Shown here piece after piece: positions 54,139 to 63,320 of a DNA stretch of 64,000 nt (positions within the stretch are counted from its first letter, which is position 1; each line of letters begins with the position of its first letter). The notes under the pieces are model-generated. The model saw nothing but the letters and a program-made list of their open reading frames with translations. It was not told the origin of the DNA and ran no database searches. This DNA comes from Pedobacter psychroterrae. Its GTDB lineage: Bacteria; Bacteroidota; Bacteroidia; Sphingobacteriales; Sphingobacteriaceae. Both the position numbers and the translations under genes were made by a program. The stretch lies in assembly GCF_004331695.1 (NCBI RefSeq), contig NZ_SJSL01000002.1, forward strand, positions 558,001-622,000, in the 5' to 3' direction.

Positions 54139-57100
54139 ATGAAAGTGAACAGGCGTGACGATTTGGCCCCTGGGCTAAGCAATGATGAATTATTCCTATC
54201 TCTTACTCTTGATTTGATAAATGTCCGCTCCAAGCAGCAGTTATATGTTCTAGTTAATGAGAAGTTAAGGGGACATACGGGTTATACATACGCTACCATA
54301 TTTACCGGGGTAGCTGGGGAGGATGGATTCAGAAATTATTTTTCAGATATTTTTTATTCTGCCGGGTTACAAGTATTCTGCGATTCAGGGGATATTGGTC
54401 TTTCTAAAGAAGATTTAAAGAATTTTTTAATCCCAGAGTACTGTAAAGGCTTTGAGCCGATAGAAGTTAAGCTATTTGATGATAATTTACTGATTGCTCG
54501 TCTGGTTATGCTTTATAATAAGACTGTCAATCAACGTATTGATATTAAATTGCTGGAATCGCTTGCGGGAGGGTTGGCTAAGACCCTATCTAAGATAACA
54601 GATTATGACAAGTTCACTCAACGTGAAACTGAAAATGAAATTCTCGACTCCCTGGGTCATGAGATGGCTTCTTTACGAGACACACGGGATCTGCTGAAAT
54701 TAGTACAGCGTAAGCTAAAGCAGAATATTGCGTTTAGTGATCATTTTATCCACCTGATTAGCGAGGATCAAAAGGCGCTATTTGCTTATCTTCAGGATAC
54801 GAGTTCTTCTATGAGCCGGAGCTCTCAGTTTACCAGATCGATAAAGGCACAATTTTCATCGAGTGATAGCTTAATTAAAAAGGTAATTTTTTCAAAAGAA
54901 CCACATGTATTTGATCTGCAACATCAGCAAACTTCCGGCGATTTGAGTGAACATTTTCAGGTATTACATGGAAATGGAATAAAGCGTGTGATTATAACAA
55001 GCTTGTATACAAGAGATCGTTTAATTGGTATTTGGTGCTTATGTCAGGTAGACAATTTACCTAGCAGCGATTTTCAGATTCGACTGATTAAGAAAGTTTC
55101 TAATCAGCTTTCGATTACTATTGATAATATCCGGGCTAACGAATCGGTTTTATCGAGGGAGAGAGAAAGCAATTTATTACTCAAGCTTAGTGAGCATATC
55201 GCTCTCATCCGAAATAAAACGGAACTTTTTCAGGCAATTAATCTCAACCTTAGAAAGCTGTTTAATTTCGATGACATAGTGATTATGGTATTTAACGAAG
55301 ACAGGACGTACTATTCGTTTCTGTTTTCACTGAGCCAACAAAGCCCGGGTTATCTGCATTATCAAAAAAATGCCTTAAAGAAGAATATTGATGATGATTG
55401 CTGTCTTCGTGAAGTAATTCATTCCCAAGGCCTTGTAATATTAGATGTAGAAAAACTTGCCCAGAGAGAATCTGCCCCTGGTTACATCAAGTTCGAATTC
55501 GATAACGGCATTAAAGAAAAAATCGCCATCTGCCTAAAGGACGATCATAAAATCATAGGGGCATATTTTGTGAATTCTATGCGAAAAAGCGCCTACTCAG
55601 ACCATGAGTTAAAACTGATCGAGGGAGTCTCTTATCATATTTCTATTGCTGTATCCAATATTTTGGCGAATGAAGAGATTGCAAGAAGGCAAGAGGAAAA
55701 AGCAATATTGTTATCCTTGAGTACAGAGATTGCCTCCTTGAAAAGCAGGAATGACCTTTTCCGTGTTGTAAACGAAAAAATAAAAAAGATATTTTCTATC
55801 ACACAGTTCGGTATTGCAAAAATCAATGATGACCATTTAACCCATAGTGCCTTCATGATTGACATGGGTAAGGCTGTTATTGATCACGCAGACTTTGAAA
55901 AAATCACTAATTTAAAATACAGCATCAATGACCGCGCATTCTCCAGTGTTATTAGAACGGACGAACCGGTTATGCTTGACATCGCAGAATTGGCAGCTGA
56001 AGCTGATGCACCAGCTTATGTGTATTTTTGGGAGGCAATCGGGTTTAAAAAGTTATTATGTCTCGCACTGCGTGTCGGTGGAACTCCCATCGGAACCATT
56101 TTCTTTAATATCCTTGAGAATGAAGATGATGGCAGAAAATATAGCTTATTGAAAGGTGTTTGCTCACAGGTCGCAGTAGCTGTTTCAAATATCCTTGCCA
56201 GTGAGGAAATCAGTAGCCGGGTGTCGGAAAGGGAACTGCTATTATCAATCAGTACAGACTTAGCCGCCGTAAGAAATCACCACGAGCTTATTGCCGTGAT
56301 TACCTCAAGGTTAAAGAATCAGCTCACCTTTACCCATACCCTTATCGGCATTGTAAATAGTGACCACGCGACCTTCAAGGCTTATATTACCGACCCTGCT
56401 TCGATGAGCCAGGGACATCCAGACTACAATGATGCTAAAAAACTCAATTTTCAGATTAATGACGGGGTAATGGATAAAGTTTATAGCAGCTCCGTTCCTC
56501 TTGTTTTTGATTTTAACGAGCTGAAAGCTGCTCAAGACTTACCAGTGTATCTTAAAATCAATGATGAATCCGGTCTAAAACAAGCCATTATTACAAGGTT
56601 TTCACTTGGCGGTGAAGTATTTGGTTTCTGGATGCTGTTTCTGAAAAACAATGAATCATTAAATTCAGGCAGCTTGAGCCTGATAGGGGGATTGGCTAAT
56701 CAAATTTCCGTAGCTGTTTCAAACATCATGGCCAATGCAGAAATCAGGCAACGCGAAAATGAAAAATCATTACTACTCTCCTTTAGCAACGCACTTGCCT
56801 CAATAAGGAATAAAGAGCAACTGGCAAAGGAATTTTCAGATGAATTGCGAAAATTTGGCGTCATTGGTAATTACAGCCTTAGGCTTTTGTCTGCAGACCA
56901 GAAATACCACCAGATGTATTTGTATGATGCCAGGGATGCGTTTACCGAGCACCCTGGGTTTAATCATATTCTGACTATGCAATGTGATGTAAATGATGGT
57001 ATTACTAACTTGGTGCTTGATTCACAGGAGCCACTGTCTTTCAATATTCAGGAACTTAATGAGCGGAAGACCGTCCCCCCGTATGTGAAATGGTGGAGGG

Positions 57101-58320
57101 AAATCGGCCTGATAGAACTTACCGGTCTGCGGGTACGATTAGGGGAAGTCAATATTGGTATCTTGTGGCTTAGTATTCCGCAAGATTACGATAAATCTGC
57201 AAATGCCTTACTTTTAAAAAGTATATCTTCACAGATAGCCATTGCGCTTTCCAATATCCACTCAAACGAGAAAGTGGTCGCTCAATTAGAAGTTATCGAA
57301 AAATACAAACAGCAATTGGAAGAAGAAAAAGTTTATTTAAGGGAAGAGATTCAGACAACTCATAATTACGATGAGATTATTGGCAATAGCAAGGAGATGA
57401 AAAAAACTTTTCAAATGGTTTCTCAAGTTGAGGCGACAGATAGTACCGTTCTTATTCTTGGCGAAACAGGTACAGGAAAGGAGTTGATTGCAAGAGCAAT
57501 TCACAATAATTCTCCCAGAAGAGACCGGCTGATGATTAAGGTAAATTGCGCTACATTACCTGCGAATTTAATTGAGAGCGAGCTCTTTGGTCATGAAAAG
57601 GGGAGCTTTACTGGCGCCACAGAGCGAAGAGTTGGGAAATTTGAACTGGCCGATAAGGGTACTTTGTTTTTAGATGAAATTGGAGAGTTACCTTTGGAAC
57701 TGCAGGTGAAACTATTACGGGCCCTGCAGGAGAAGGAAATTGAACGAATTGGTGGTAGGGGCACGATTAAAGTCGACGTTAGAATTATTGCAGCAACCAA
57801 CCGGGATCTTGAAAAAGAAATGGCGGAGGGACGGTTTAGGAGTGATTTGTACTACAGAATAAATATCTTCCCGATTTCTCTTCCGCCACTAAGATCCAGA
57901 CCGGAAGATATTCCTTCACTTGCTTCACACTTTCTGCAACGATTCTCTAAAAAGCTTGGTAAGCCAATTGATGCAATAGGTAGCAATGCCATGCGTGAAT
58001 TAACGCAATATTCCTGGCCTGGAAATATCAGGGAATTGGAACATCTCATTGAAAGAAGTATTCTGCTAACTAACGGAACCATGATTAAGGAAATTCAGCT
58101 TCCTGTAATGAGAGATAAAAATAAACCCTTAACATCTGAAACAGTTACTTGCTTAAAGACAATCGATGAAAATGAGCGCGATCATATTTTAAGCGTACTA
58201 AAATATTGTCGAGGACGGATAGGTGGCGAAGGTGGAGCGGCTGAAAGGTTGGGAGTTCCGAAAAGTACCCTGAATTCAAAAATCAAAAGACTTGGCATAC
58301 GAAGGGAACATCTGTATTAA
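54139..58320 (+). CDS. Sigma-54-dependent activator with six tandem GAF-like modules
   Basis: 1393 residues. Six repeats begin with a coil then a GAF-like fold, at about residues 20, 163, 342, 520, 697 and 874 (spacing about 177 for the last five). Each opens [23 protein letters not shown] and ends [22 protein letters not shown]. After a coiled coil (1050-1080), the AAA+ domain has Walker A GETGTGKE at about 1108, the sigma-54 contact loop GSFTGA near 1153 and Walker B LFLDEIGE; the C-terminus is a Fis-type HTH (about 1350-1393). It resembles FhlA-like activators. Binding sites were not found. Confidence 0.93.
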   Translation: MKVNRRDDLAPGLSNDELFLSLTLDLINVRSKQQLYVLVNEKLRGHTGYTYATIFTGVAGEDGFRNYFSDIFYSAGLQVFCDSGDIGLSKEDLKNFLIPEYCKGFEPIEVKLFDDNLLIARLVMLYNKTVNQRIDIKLLESLAGGLAKTLSKITDYDKFTQRETENEILDSLGHEMASLRDTRDLLKLVQRKLKQNIAFSDHFIHLISEDQKALFAYLQDTSSSMSRSSQFTRSIKAQFSSSDSLIKKVIFSKEPHVFDLQHQQTSGDLSEHFQVLHGNGIKRVIITSLYTRDRLIGIWCLCQVDNLPSSDFQIRLIKKVSNQLSITIDNIRANESVLSRERESNLLLKLSEHIALIRNKTELFQAINLNLRKLFNFDDIVIMVFNEDRTYYSFLFSLSQQSPGYLHYQKNALKKNIDDDCCLREVIHSQGLVILDVEKLAQRESAPGYIKFEFDNGIKEKIAICLKDDHKIIGAYFVNSMRKSAYSDHELKLIEGVSYHISIAVSNILANEEIARRQEEKAILLSLSTEIASLKSRNDLFRVVNEKIKKIFSITQFGIAKINDDHLTHSAFMIDMGKAVIDHADFEKITNLKYSINDRAFSSVIRTDEPVMLDIAELAAEADAPAYVYFWEAIGFKKLLCLALRVGGTPIGTIFFNILENEDDGRKYSLLKGVCSQVAVAVSNILASEEISSRVSERELLLSISTDLAAVRNHHELIAVITSRLKNQLTFTHTLIGIVNSDHATFKAYITDPASMSQGHPDYNDAKKLNFQINDGVMDKVYSSSVPLVFDFNELKAAQDLPVYLKINDESGLKQAIITRFSLGGEVFGFWMLFLKNNESLNSGSLSLIGGLANQISVAVSNIMANAEIRQRENEKSLLLSFSNALASIRNKEQLAKEFSDELRKFGVIGNYSLRLLSADQKYHQMYLYDARDAFTEHPGFNHILTMQCDVNDGITNLVLDSQEPLSFNIQELNERKTVPPYVKWWREIGLIELTGLRVRLGEVNIGILWLSIPQDYDKSANALLLKSISSQIAIALSNIHSNEKVVAQLEVIEKYKQQLEEEKVYLREEIQTTHNYDEIIGNSKEMKKTFQMVSQVEATDSTVLILGETGTGKELIARAIHNNSPRRDRLMIKVNCATLPANLIESELFGHEKGSFTGATERRVGKFELADKGTLFLDEIGELPLELQVKLLRALQEKEIERIGGRGTIKVDVRIIAATNRDLEKEMAEGRFRSDLYYRINIFPISLPPLRSRPEDIPSLASHFLQRFSKKLGKPIDAIGSNAMRELTQYSWPGNIRELEHLIERSILLTNGTMIKEIQLPVMRDKNKPLTSETVTCLKTIDENERDHILSVLKYCRGRIGGEGGAAERLGVPKSTLNSKIKRLGIRREHLY

Positions 58321-58410
58321 ACTGTTTCCTACTTTAGATCCCCCTTTTGCATATACTTATGAAGGCAATTTATTGATTGTATTACCGTAAGGTATCTTGG
58401 TTCTATAGTA

Positions 58411-59217
58411 CTACATCAGTAAAAATAGTTTGGAGGGTGAAATGCCATATCTTTTCTTAAATGCGAAAGAAAAATGGGATAGGTCTTCAAAACCCAGTTC
58501 TAGGTAGACATCCGATGCTGTTTTTCTTTTTTCTTTGAGCAGATAATACGCTTCCTGTAGCCTGCGGTTTTGAAGCCAGCGACTTGGTGTAGTATTAAAA
58601 ATTTTTTTAAAATCTCGCTTGAAAGTAGCGAGGCTACGACCTGTTAAATATGCAAATCTTTTTAACTGCACATTAAAATGGAAATTTTTCTCCATAAAGC
58701 CTTCCAAATCTATTTTACCAGGCTCACTAAAATCAAATAAGATATCCTTTATTTCAGGATTGCTTTGTAGCAATATTAATATACACTCGCGGATCTTCAG
58801 GTTCTGCAGGTTGGTATTTATTTGTACATCATTCTGTTGGTAAGGTGTTAATGATTCTATAAAACTCTTATACAAGGTTTGAGGATTCAAATTTAAAATC
58901 GCATCGCCATCAAAATGACCATTCGTTGAAAAGCCATACGCCATGCTAAATTCCAGTAGGGTATGCTGATCCAAGTAAACGGAAACTGATTTAAATTCGC
59001 CGTTTGGTGGTGGTTGTTTATTAAACTTAATTAAATGGTTACGACGGATGAACCTGTAATCACCTGGATTGAATTTATACTGCTTTTGACCATCGCTAAT
59101 GGTCAGGATACCAGATATCTGGTAGCTAAACACATGCTCGGGCACAAATTGCTCACCTTCCCTGCTGCTAGTATAGTGGCAGGAATAACCTATTTTCGGT
59201 TTACCGGTATTTTGCAT
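58411..59217 (-). CDS. AraC-family transcriptional regulator
   Basis: The Met at 59217 (MQNTGKPKIGYSC) gives 268 residues; the frame is open 29 residues further but lacks family look. The N-terminal part is a cupin-like effector domain (EGEQFVPEHVFSYQISG, YKFNPGDYRFI) and the C-terminal 100 residues are two AraC HTHs (FAYLTGRSLATFKRDFKKIF, then SDVYLELGFEDLSHFSFAFKKRYG). It is convergent with the sigma-54-type activator and 102 bp downstream of the 59320 SDR gene on the same strand, so both may share control. Confidence 0.9.
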   Translation of the reverse strand: MQNTGKPKIGYSCHYTSSREGEQFVPEHVFSYQISGILTISDGQKQYKFNPGDYRFIRRNHLIKFNKQPPPNGEFKSVSVYLDQHTLLEFSMAYGFSTNGHFDGDAILNLNPQTLYKSFIESLTPYQQNDVQINTNLQNLKIRECILILLQSNPEIKDILFDFSEPGKIDLEGFMEKNFHFNVQLKRFAYLTGRSLATFKRDFKKIFNTTPSRWLQNRRLQEAYYLLKEKRKTASDVYLELGFEDLSHFSFAFKKRYGISPSKLFLLM

Positions 59218-59319
59218 TTTGGTTAACTTTTTTTTCGTAAAAATATAGTAGATCAAGCGATTGGTAGTCTTAAATATGAATATATCTACCAACCACTTAA
59301 TCAAACATTAAATTAGCAA

Positions 59320-60204
59320 TTACTTTTTTAAACTTAAATATCTTTTACCGTGCTCTGTTTCCAGAAAATTTTCAGCATCATCTGCATCTGTCGATGTACT
59401 GATAGTTTCCCATCTTTCTAATTCCTTAAGTTTAGCAGCTTCTGAGTGCTTTACAATAGCCACAGCTTCGCTACCGAGTAACAAGTGCAATGGTGGCTCT
59501 GCATCATTCACTATGTTTATCATTACACGGGCAGCCTTATCTGGGTCGCCAATTGGTTTGAAATTACCATTTTTAAAAGCATCCATTCGCACATCCACAG
59601 TTGTTTCATAACCCGCTATACGCGGTGCATAAGTCATCGAATCGCCAGCCCAGTCCGTACGAAAGCCACCTGGCTCTACGCTTGTTATTTTAATACCTAA
59701 AGGTGCAACCTCAACGGCCAAACCTTCGCTAAAACCACTAAGGCCAAATTTGGCTGCCTGATAAATGCTTATGCCGCCGCTACCAACCCGGCCGCCAATA
59801 GAACTAATCTGCAGAATATGGCCCGACCGTTGTTTACGCATATATGGTAAAACGGCACGAGTTATTTCTATCGGTGCATATAAATTCGTCTCCAATTGAC
59901 TGTGTACCTGTTCGTCTGTATATGCTTCCACAGCGCCAGTAATACCGAAACCTGCATTATTTACTAATACATCTATCTTACCAAAACATGCTATGGTGTC
60001 GGCAATGGCTTTATGTACGGCAGGGTAATCGGTAACATCTAATTTTATTACATAAACTTGTCCAGGATATTTATTTTTCAAGTCTATTAGGTTATCTGTG
60101 TTTCGAGCAGTAGCTGCTACTTTATCGCCTGTCGCTAAAACTGCTTCTGTAAGGCTGCGTCCCAATCCTCGGGAGCTGCCGGTAATGAACCAAACTTTTT
60201 CCAT
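59320..60204 (-). CDS. SDR-family oxidoreductase
   Basis: 294 residues. TGSSRGLG at about 7-14, NNAGFG near 86-91, YQAAKFGLSG near 153. The C-terminal PPLHLLLGSEA end and the ISTSTDADD tail match the 49139 subfamily. A relic with the same tail (60577-60745) lies just upstream, so this is one of a duplicated pair. Substrate unknown. Confidence 0.92.
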   Translation of the reverse strand: MEKVWFITGSSRGLGRSLTEAVLATGDKVAATARNTDNLIDLKNKYPGQVYVIKLDVTDYPAVHKAIADTIACFGKIDVLVNNAGFGITGAVEAYTDEQVHSQLETNLYAPIEITRAVLPYMRKQRSGHILQISSIGGRVGSGGISIYQAAKFGLSGFSEGLAVEVAPLGIKITSVEPGGFRTDWAGDSMTYAPRIAGYETTVDVRMDAFKNGNFKPIGDPDKAARVMINIVNDAEPPLHLLLGSEAVAIVKHSEAAKLKELERWETISTSTDADDAENFLETEHGKRYLSLKK

Positions 60205-60229
60205 TGTTGTAATTTTTGTTTTTATGAAA

Positions 60230-60237
60230 CAAAAGTA
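60230..60237 (-). promoter_or_regulatory. Candidate -7 promoter element of the 59320 SDR gene
   Basis: Minus-strand TACTTTTG fits TAnnTTTG, 25 bp before the ATG at 60204. Spacing to a possible -33 TTG is short (16 nt), so only the -7 is claimed. Confidence 0.4.
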
Positions 60238-60576
60238 CAGTATACTGAGAATTCAAGTTTTGTTAGGAAGCTCAAATATGCTTTGTTTAAAAGCTCATAA
60301 CAAAAGATTAATATTATTCATTGAATTAGCCATAAAAATAGCTTTAGAAGTATCGCCTAAATAAAATGTTTGCTGTTACTATTGGAGACACTGCAAATGA
60401 GCTGCCCATCTTCAATCATGGCGAACGTCACAGTAGCAAAATCTTTTTAATTCCAATCTTGCTTAAACTCTCCGTCATCTATCCCTATTTTATTATATCA
60501 ATAATGATTGCCTAAATATATTTTATAGCTTTATTAATCTTTTTTTAACAACTTTATTAGTGTCGTCCGCATGATG

Positions 60577-60745
60577 TTATTTTTCGCGGTCTGTACTTGT
60601 GGAAATGGCTTCCCATTCCGCTACCTCTTTGTGCATTTTTTCTACTTTTGTTCGGACAGAATTGACTGATTCTTTACCAATAGGTAAATGAAGGGGTGGA
60701 TTCTCGCTATTAGCACTAATCACTTTTAAATTATTACTTACTTTC
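60577..60745 (-). pseudogene. SDR C-terminal relic
   Basis: The minus strand reads ENPPLHLPIGKESVNSVRTK, then EVAEWEAISTSTDREK and a stop, the C-terminal end of an SDR like those at 49139 and 59320. There is no N-terminal half nearby. Deletion after duplication is the simplest explanation. Confidence 0.75.
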
Positions 60746-60764
60746 GAAGATAAAACAATACATC

Positions 60765-61088
60765 ATGACAACTATAAACGAAGAAAACCACTACTTAACA
60801 TTAATCAATGTTTTTATTGTTGAGCCTATTAATCAGCAAAAATTGGTAGATCTCCTCATCCTAGCTACGGAAAGCGGTGTTGCAAAAGTTAAGGGCTTTA
60901 TTTCATCCAGCCTACATCGCAGTATAGATGGTAAAAAGGTAACTATGTATGCTCAATGGGCAAGTATTGAAGATTATGAACAAATGCGTGCAAATCCGTT
61001 AGCATCACCTTATCTTATCGAGGCCCTAAAAATTGCCCGTTTCGAACCGGCAATGTATGAGGTTGTGAGGACATTTTTACCTAAGTAG
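60765..61088 (+). CDS. Antibiotic-biosynthesis-monooxygenase-like (ABM fold) protein
   Basis: 107 residues. The ABM-type pattern is present: NVFIVEPINQQKLVDLL, VKGFISSSLHRSIDGKKVTMYAQWASIEDYEQM, and a final FEPAMYEV. Members are small dimeric oxygenases or dissociable stress-related proteins with unclear substrates. No signal peptide. It stands alone, divergent from the SDR relic. Confidence 0.75.
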   Translation: MTTINEENHYLTLINVFIVEPINQQKLVDLLILATESGVAKVKGFISSSLHRSIDGKKVTMYAQWASIEDYEQMRANPLASPYLIEALKIARFEPAMYEVVRTFLPK

Positions 61089-61361
61089 CAAATTTAGGAA
61101 GTTATGAGCAGAGCTAAATTATATATTGGTAACCGAACCTCTTTTAGATGAGGAAGATCTGTTAATTAGTTAATTGAAACTTAAACTCTGTCACTTGCGT
61201 CTAAAAAGGGGTTAATTCTGTTTAATCCAAGAAATGATTAAATCGCTCATAAAATGAAATCATACCGATTCTTCCATTTGGTAACGATTGATGGTAAAGT
61301 ATCTAAATCACTATTTCGTGTAGAAATGTTAAAGAAATGTTAAAACTTGGGAATTATTTTG

Positions 61362-61381
61362 AATTGACCGTTCGGTCAATT
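61362..61381. promoter_or_regulatory. Perfect palindrome AATTGACCG-TT-CGGTCAATT, TetR-type operator
   Basis: A 20-bp palindrome with core GACC-GTTC-GGTC, 35 bp before the TetR start. The next bases TAATTTTG (61381-61388) match the Bacteroidota -7 consensus, so binding here would block this promoter. Similar cores occur at 62024 and 63292. Confidence 0.75.
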
Positions 61382-61388
61382 AATTTTG
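61381..61388 (+). promoter_or_regulatory. Candidate -7 promoter element of the TetR gene
   Basis: TAATTTTG matches TAnnTTTG and abuts the palindrome, 28 bp before the ATG at 61417. Confidence 0.5.
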
Positions 61389-61416
61389 CCCTGTCAATAA
61401 TATAATAATTGCTGTC

Positions 61417-62004
61417 ATGACTAAAGGAGAAGAAACCAGACAAATGATAATCAAAAGTGCCGCACCTATCTTTAACAAAAAAGGTATTGCAGCTACTGCG
61501 ATGAGTGATATTATGGACGCGACAAAGTTATCAAAAGGAAGCCTATACGTCCATTTTGAGAATAAAGATGAATTGGCACTGACGGTAATAGATTATAACA
61601 TGCAGCTGCTAGGTAGCAGAGTTTTTGAGGCACTCAGCAAAGCTAGCTCCGCAAGGGACAAACTCATTGCGTATATCGACGTGCTGAGCACGCCTGTAAA
61701 TCCGATCGTAGAGGGAGGCTGCCCTATGCTCAATTTTGGGATGGAGGCTGATGATACCAACGAAGTAGTAACCAAAAAAGTCAATGAGGGAGTTGTTTTC
61801 AGTCAGCAGATCATATCGGATATAATTAAAAAAGGTATTGATGAAGGAGAGTTCAGCAACGAGTGGAACTATAAAGATTTTGCTGTGGTAATGTTTGCCA
61901 TGATAGAGGGCGGGCAGCTCATTTGCAGGGTTGCAAGAAACAATCGAAAGATGCAGGTAATTAAAGCCAACCTTTTGGAGCAAATAAGCAGATGGGAGCT
62001 ATAA
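61417..62004 (+). CDS. TetR-family transcriptional regulator
   Basis: 195 residues. The N-terminal HTH is clear: MIIKSAAPIFNKKGIAATAM, SDIMDATKLSKGSLYVHFENKDEL (residues about 7-50). The C-terminal effector domain has a Cys in EGGCPMLNFG near 108, as in Bacteroidota TetR proteins of the AcrR type. It is preceded by a palindrome that overlaps its promoter (autoregulation likely) and followed by a gene and operator of the same type. Confidence 0.93.
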   Translation: MTKGEETRQMIIKSAAPIFNKKGIAATAMSDIMDATKLSKGSLYVHFENKDELALTVIDYNMQLLGSRVFEALSKASSARDKLIAYIDVLSTPVNPIVEGGCPMLNFGMEADDTNEVVTKKVNEGVVFSQQIISDIIKKGIDEGEFSNEWNYKDFAVVMFAMIEGGQLICRVARNNRKMQVIKANLLEQISRWEL

Positions 62005-62021
62005 TTTTTTTTGCAGTAAAA

Positions 62022-62037
62022 ATGACCAATCGGTCAT
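62022..62037. promoter_or_regulatory. ATGACC-AATC-GGTCAT, second TetR-type operator
   Basis: Palindromic core GACC-N4-GGTC, between the TetR stop and the start of the 62083 gene. Same core and spacing as the 61362 site. Confidence 0.65.
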
Positions 62038-62082
62038 AAACGAAATAATTTGAATATTTGACACTTTTAAAAAAACAAAAAA

Positions 62083-62802
62083 ATGAACGATTTACTTCAA
62101 TTAGCAGTTGACGCACATGGAGGCATGAAAAGATGGAATGAGCTTTCCGAGGCTTTTGTAACGATGAAGATCGGTGGAGTGCTTTGGGAATCCAAACAGG
62201 TACCCGGGTTCGCATCAATCGGCAGAATCAGGGCAAAGCTACATGAGCAGATTTACTTTAACGAGCCATTTTTGAAAGAGGGTCAGAGAAGCCATTTTCA
62301 GAACGGAACGATCGCTATCGAGACTCCAGACGGAAGTGTCATCAAAGAGAGAACCCATCCCCGTGAAGCTTTCAAAGGCCACACCATGGAAACCCCTTGG
62401 GATGATTTGCATCTGGCTTATTTCAACGCTTACGCTACATGGACCTATCTCACACTTCCTTTTGTGCTGACCTATGAGGGATTTCAGGTTGAGGAAGTTG
62501 AAGGCAGAATGGATAATGGAGAAAAATGTCGCGTCCTGAAAGCTACTTTCCCAGATTATCTGGCTTACCATTCAAAAGAGCAGAAATTTTATTTTGGACC
62601 GAATGGACTGTTGAGAAGGCTGGATTACGATGTGGAGGTCTCCAAAGGGGCATCTGGCGCTCATTATGTTCACGACTATCAGGAGTTTAACGGGATTATG
62701 GTACCTACCAAAAGACTAGTATATCCACCCGATGAGAACAATGATCCGATAAAAGACCTCTTGGTGGTATCGGCAGAACTAACTGAAGTCTCTTTTAAAT
62801 AA
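62083..62802 (+). CDS. Hypothetical protein of the TetR cluster
   Basis: 239 residues, no signal peptide. Starts with LLQLAVDAHGGMKRWNELSE and has many strands (KQVPGFASIGRIRAKLHEQ, VLKATFPDYLAYHSKEQKFYFG), which recalls LolA-like or other beta-rich domains found in Bacteroidota TetR loci. The match is too weak to name a family. It is 78 bp after the TetR gene with an operator-like palindrome in between, and is followed by a secreted SnoaL-like protein. Confidence 0.6.
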   Translation: MNDLLQLAVDAHGGMKRWNELSEAFVTMKIGGVLWESKQVPGFASIGRIRAKLHEQIYFNEPFLKEGQRSHFQNGTIAIETPDGSVIKERTHPREAFKGHTMETPWDDLHLAYFNAYATWTYLTLPFVLTYEGFQVEEVEGRMDNGEKCRVLKATFPDYLAYHSKEQKFYFGPNGLLRRLDYDVEVSKGASGAHYVHDYQEFNGIMVPTKRLVYPPDENNDPIKDLLVVSAELTEVSFK

Positions 62803-62817
62803 TTAAAGTCAACTAAA

Positions 62818-63273
62818 ATGAAAAAGACACAAACACTATTGGGCGCTGTTCTAATTTTAGGCTCCCTCACAATTCCCACTGCTCATTTAAATGCACAGAC
62901 ACAAATACAAACAAAAAATGCTGCGGTAACACCCGTTTCGGTCATGGATAAAGCCGTATATAAACATTTCGAAGTTTTAAACATTAGTAGTAGTGAGAGA
63001 AGATTAAGCGAAATGGGTAAAATTTATAGTTCGGATTTTCATATAGTAGATACTTTTTTTGAGCATTTCACTTGTAAAGACTTCAACAACGCTGTAAACG
63101 AAATCCATAAAAAATTCCCAGGTCAGAATTTTACGCTAGTGGAGGTTAAAACACTTAACAATGTAGCCAGGGCCACCTGGAAATTAGGTGACGCGCTGAA
63201 CGGAGAAAATATATTCTTGTTCAAGGACGGTAAGATCACTGATATCATCGCATTTGTATCCGTAAATAAATAA
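62818..63273 (+). CDS. Secreted SnoaL/NTF2-like protein
   Basis: 151 residues. Signal peptide MKKTQTLLGAVLILGSLTIP with cleavage near LNAQ (residue 25). The mature part has the SnoaL/NTF2-like arrangement: helices with VMDKAVYKHFEVLN, then MGKIYSSDFHIVDTFF and a final ENIFLFKDGKITDIIAF. It follows the hypothetical gene by 15 bp and so is in the TetR regulon. Confidence 0.7.
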   Translation: MKKTQTLLGAVLILGSLTIPTAHLNAQTQIQTKNAAVTPVSVMDKAVYKHFEVLNISSSERRLSEMGKIYSSDFHIVDTFFEHFTCKDFNNAVNEIHKKFPGQNFTLVEVKTLNNVARATWKLGDALNGENIFLFKDGKITDIIAFVSVNK

Positions 63274-63291
63274 TTTTTTTAAACAAAAAAA

Positions 63292-63303
63292 GACCGAAAG
63301 GTC
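63292..63303. promoter_or_regulatory. GACC-GAAA-GGTC, third TetR-type operator
   Basis: Same core and spacing as the sites at 61362 and 62022, 18 bp before the ATG of the last SDR gene. It is only half as symmetric at its edges. Confidence 0.6.
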
Positions 63304-63320
63304 ATAAATAATTCTAAAAT

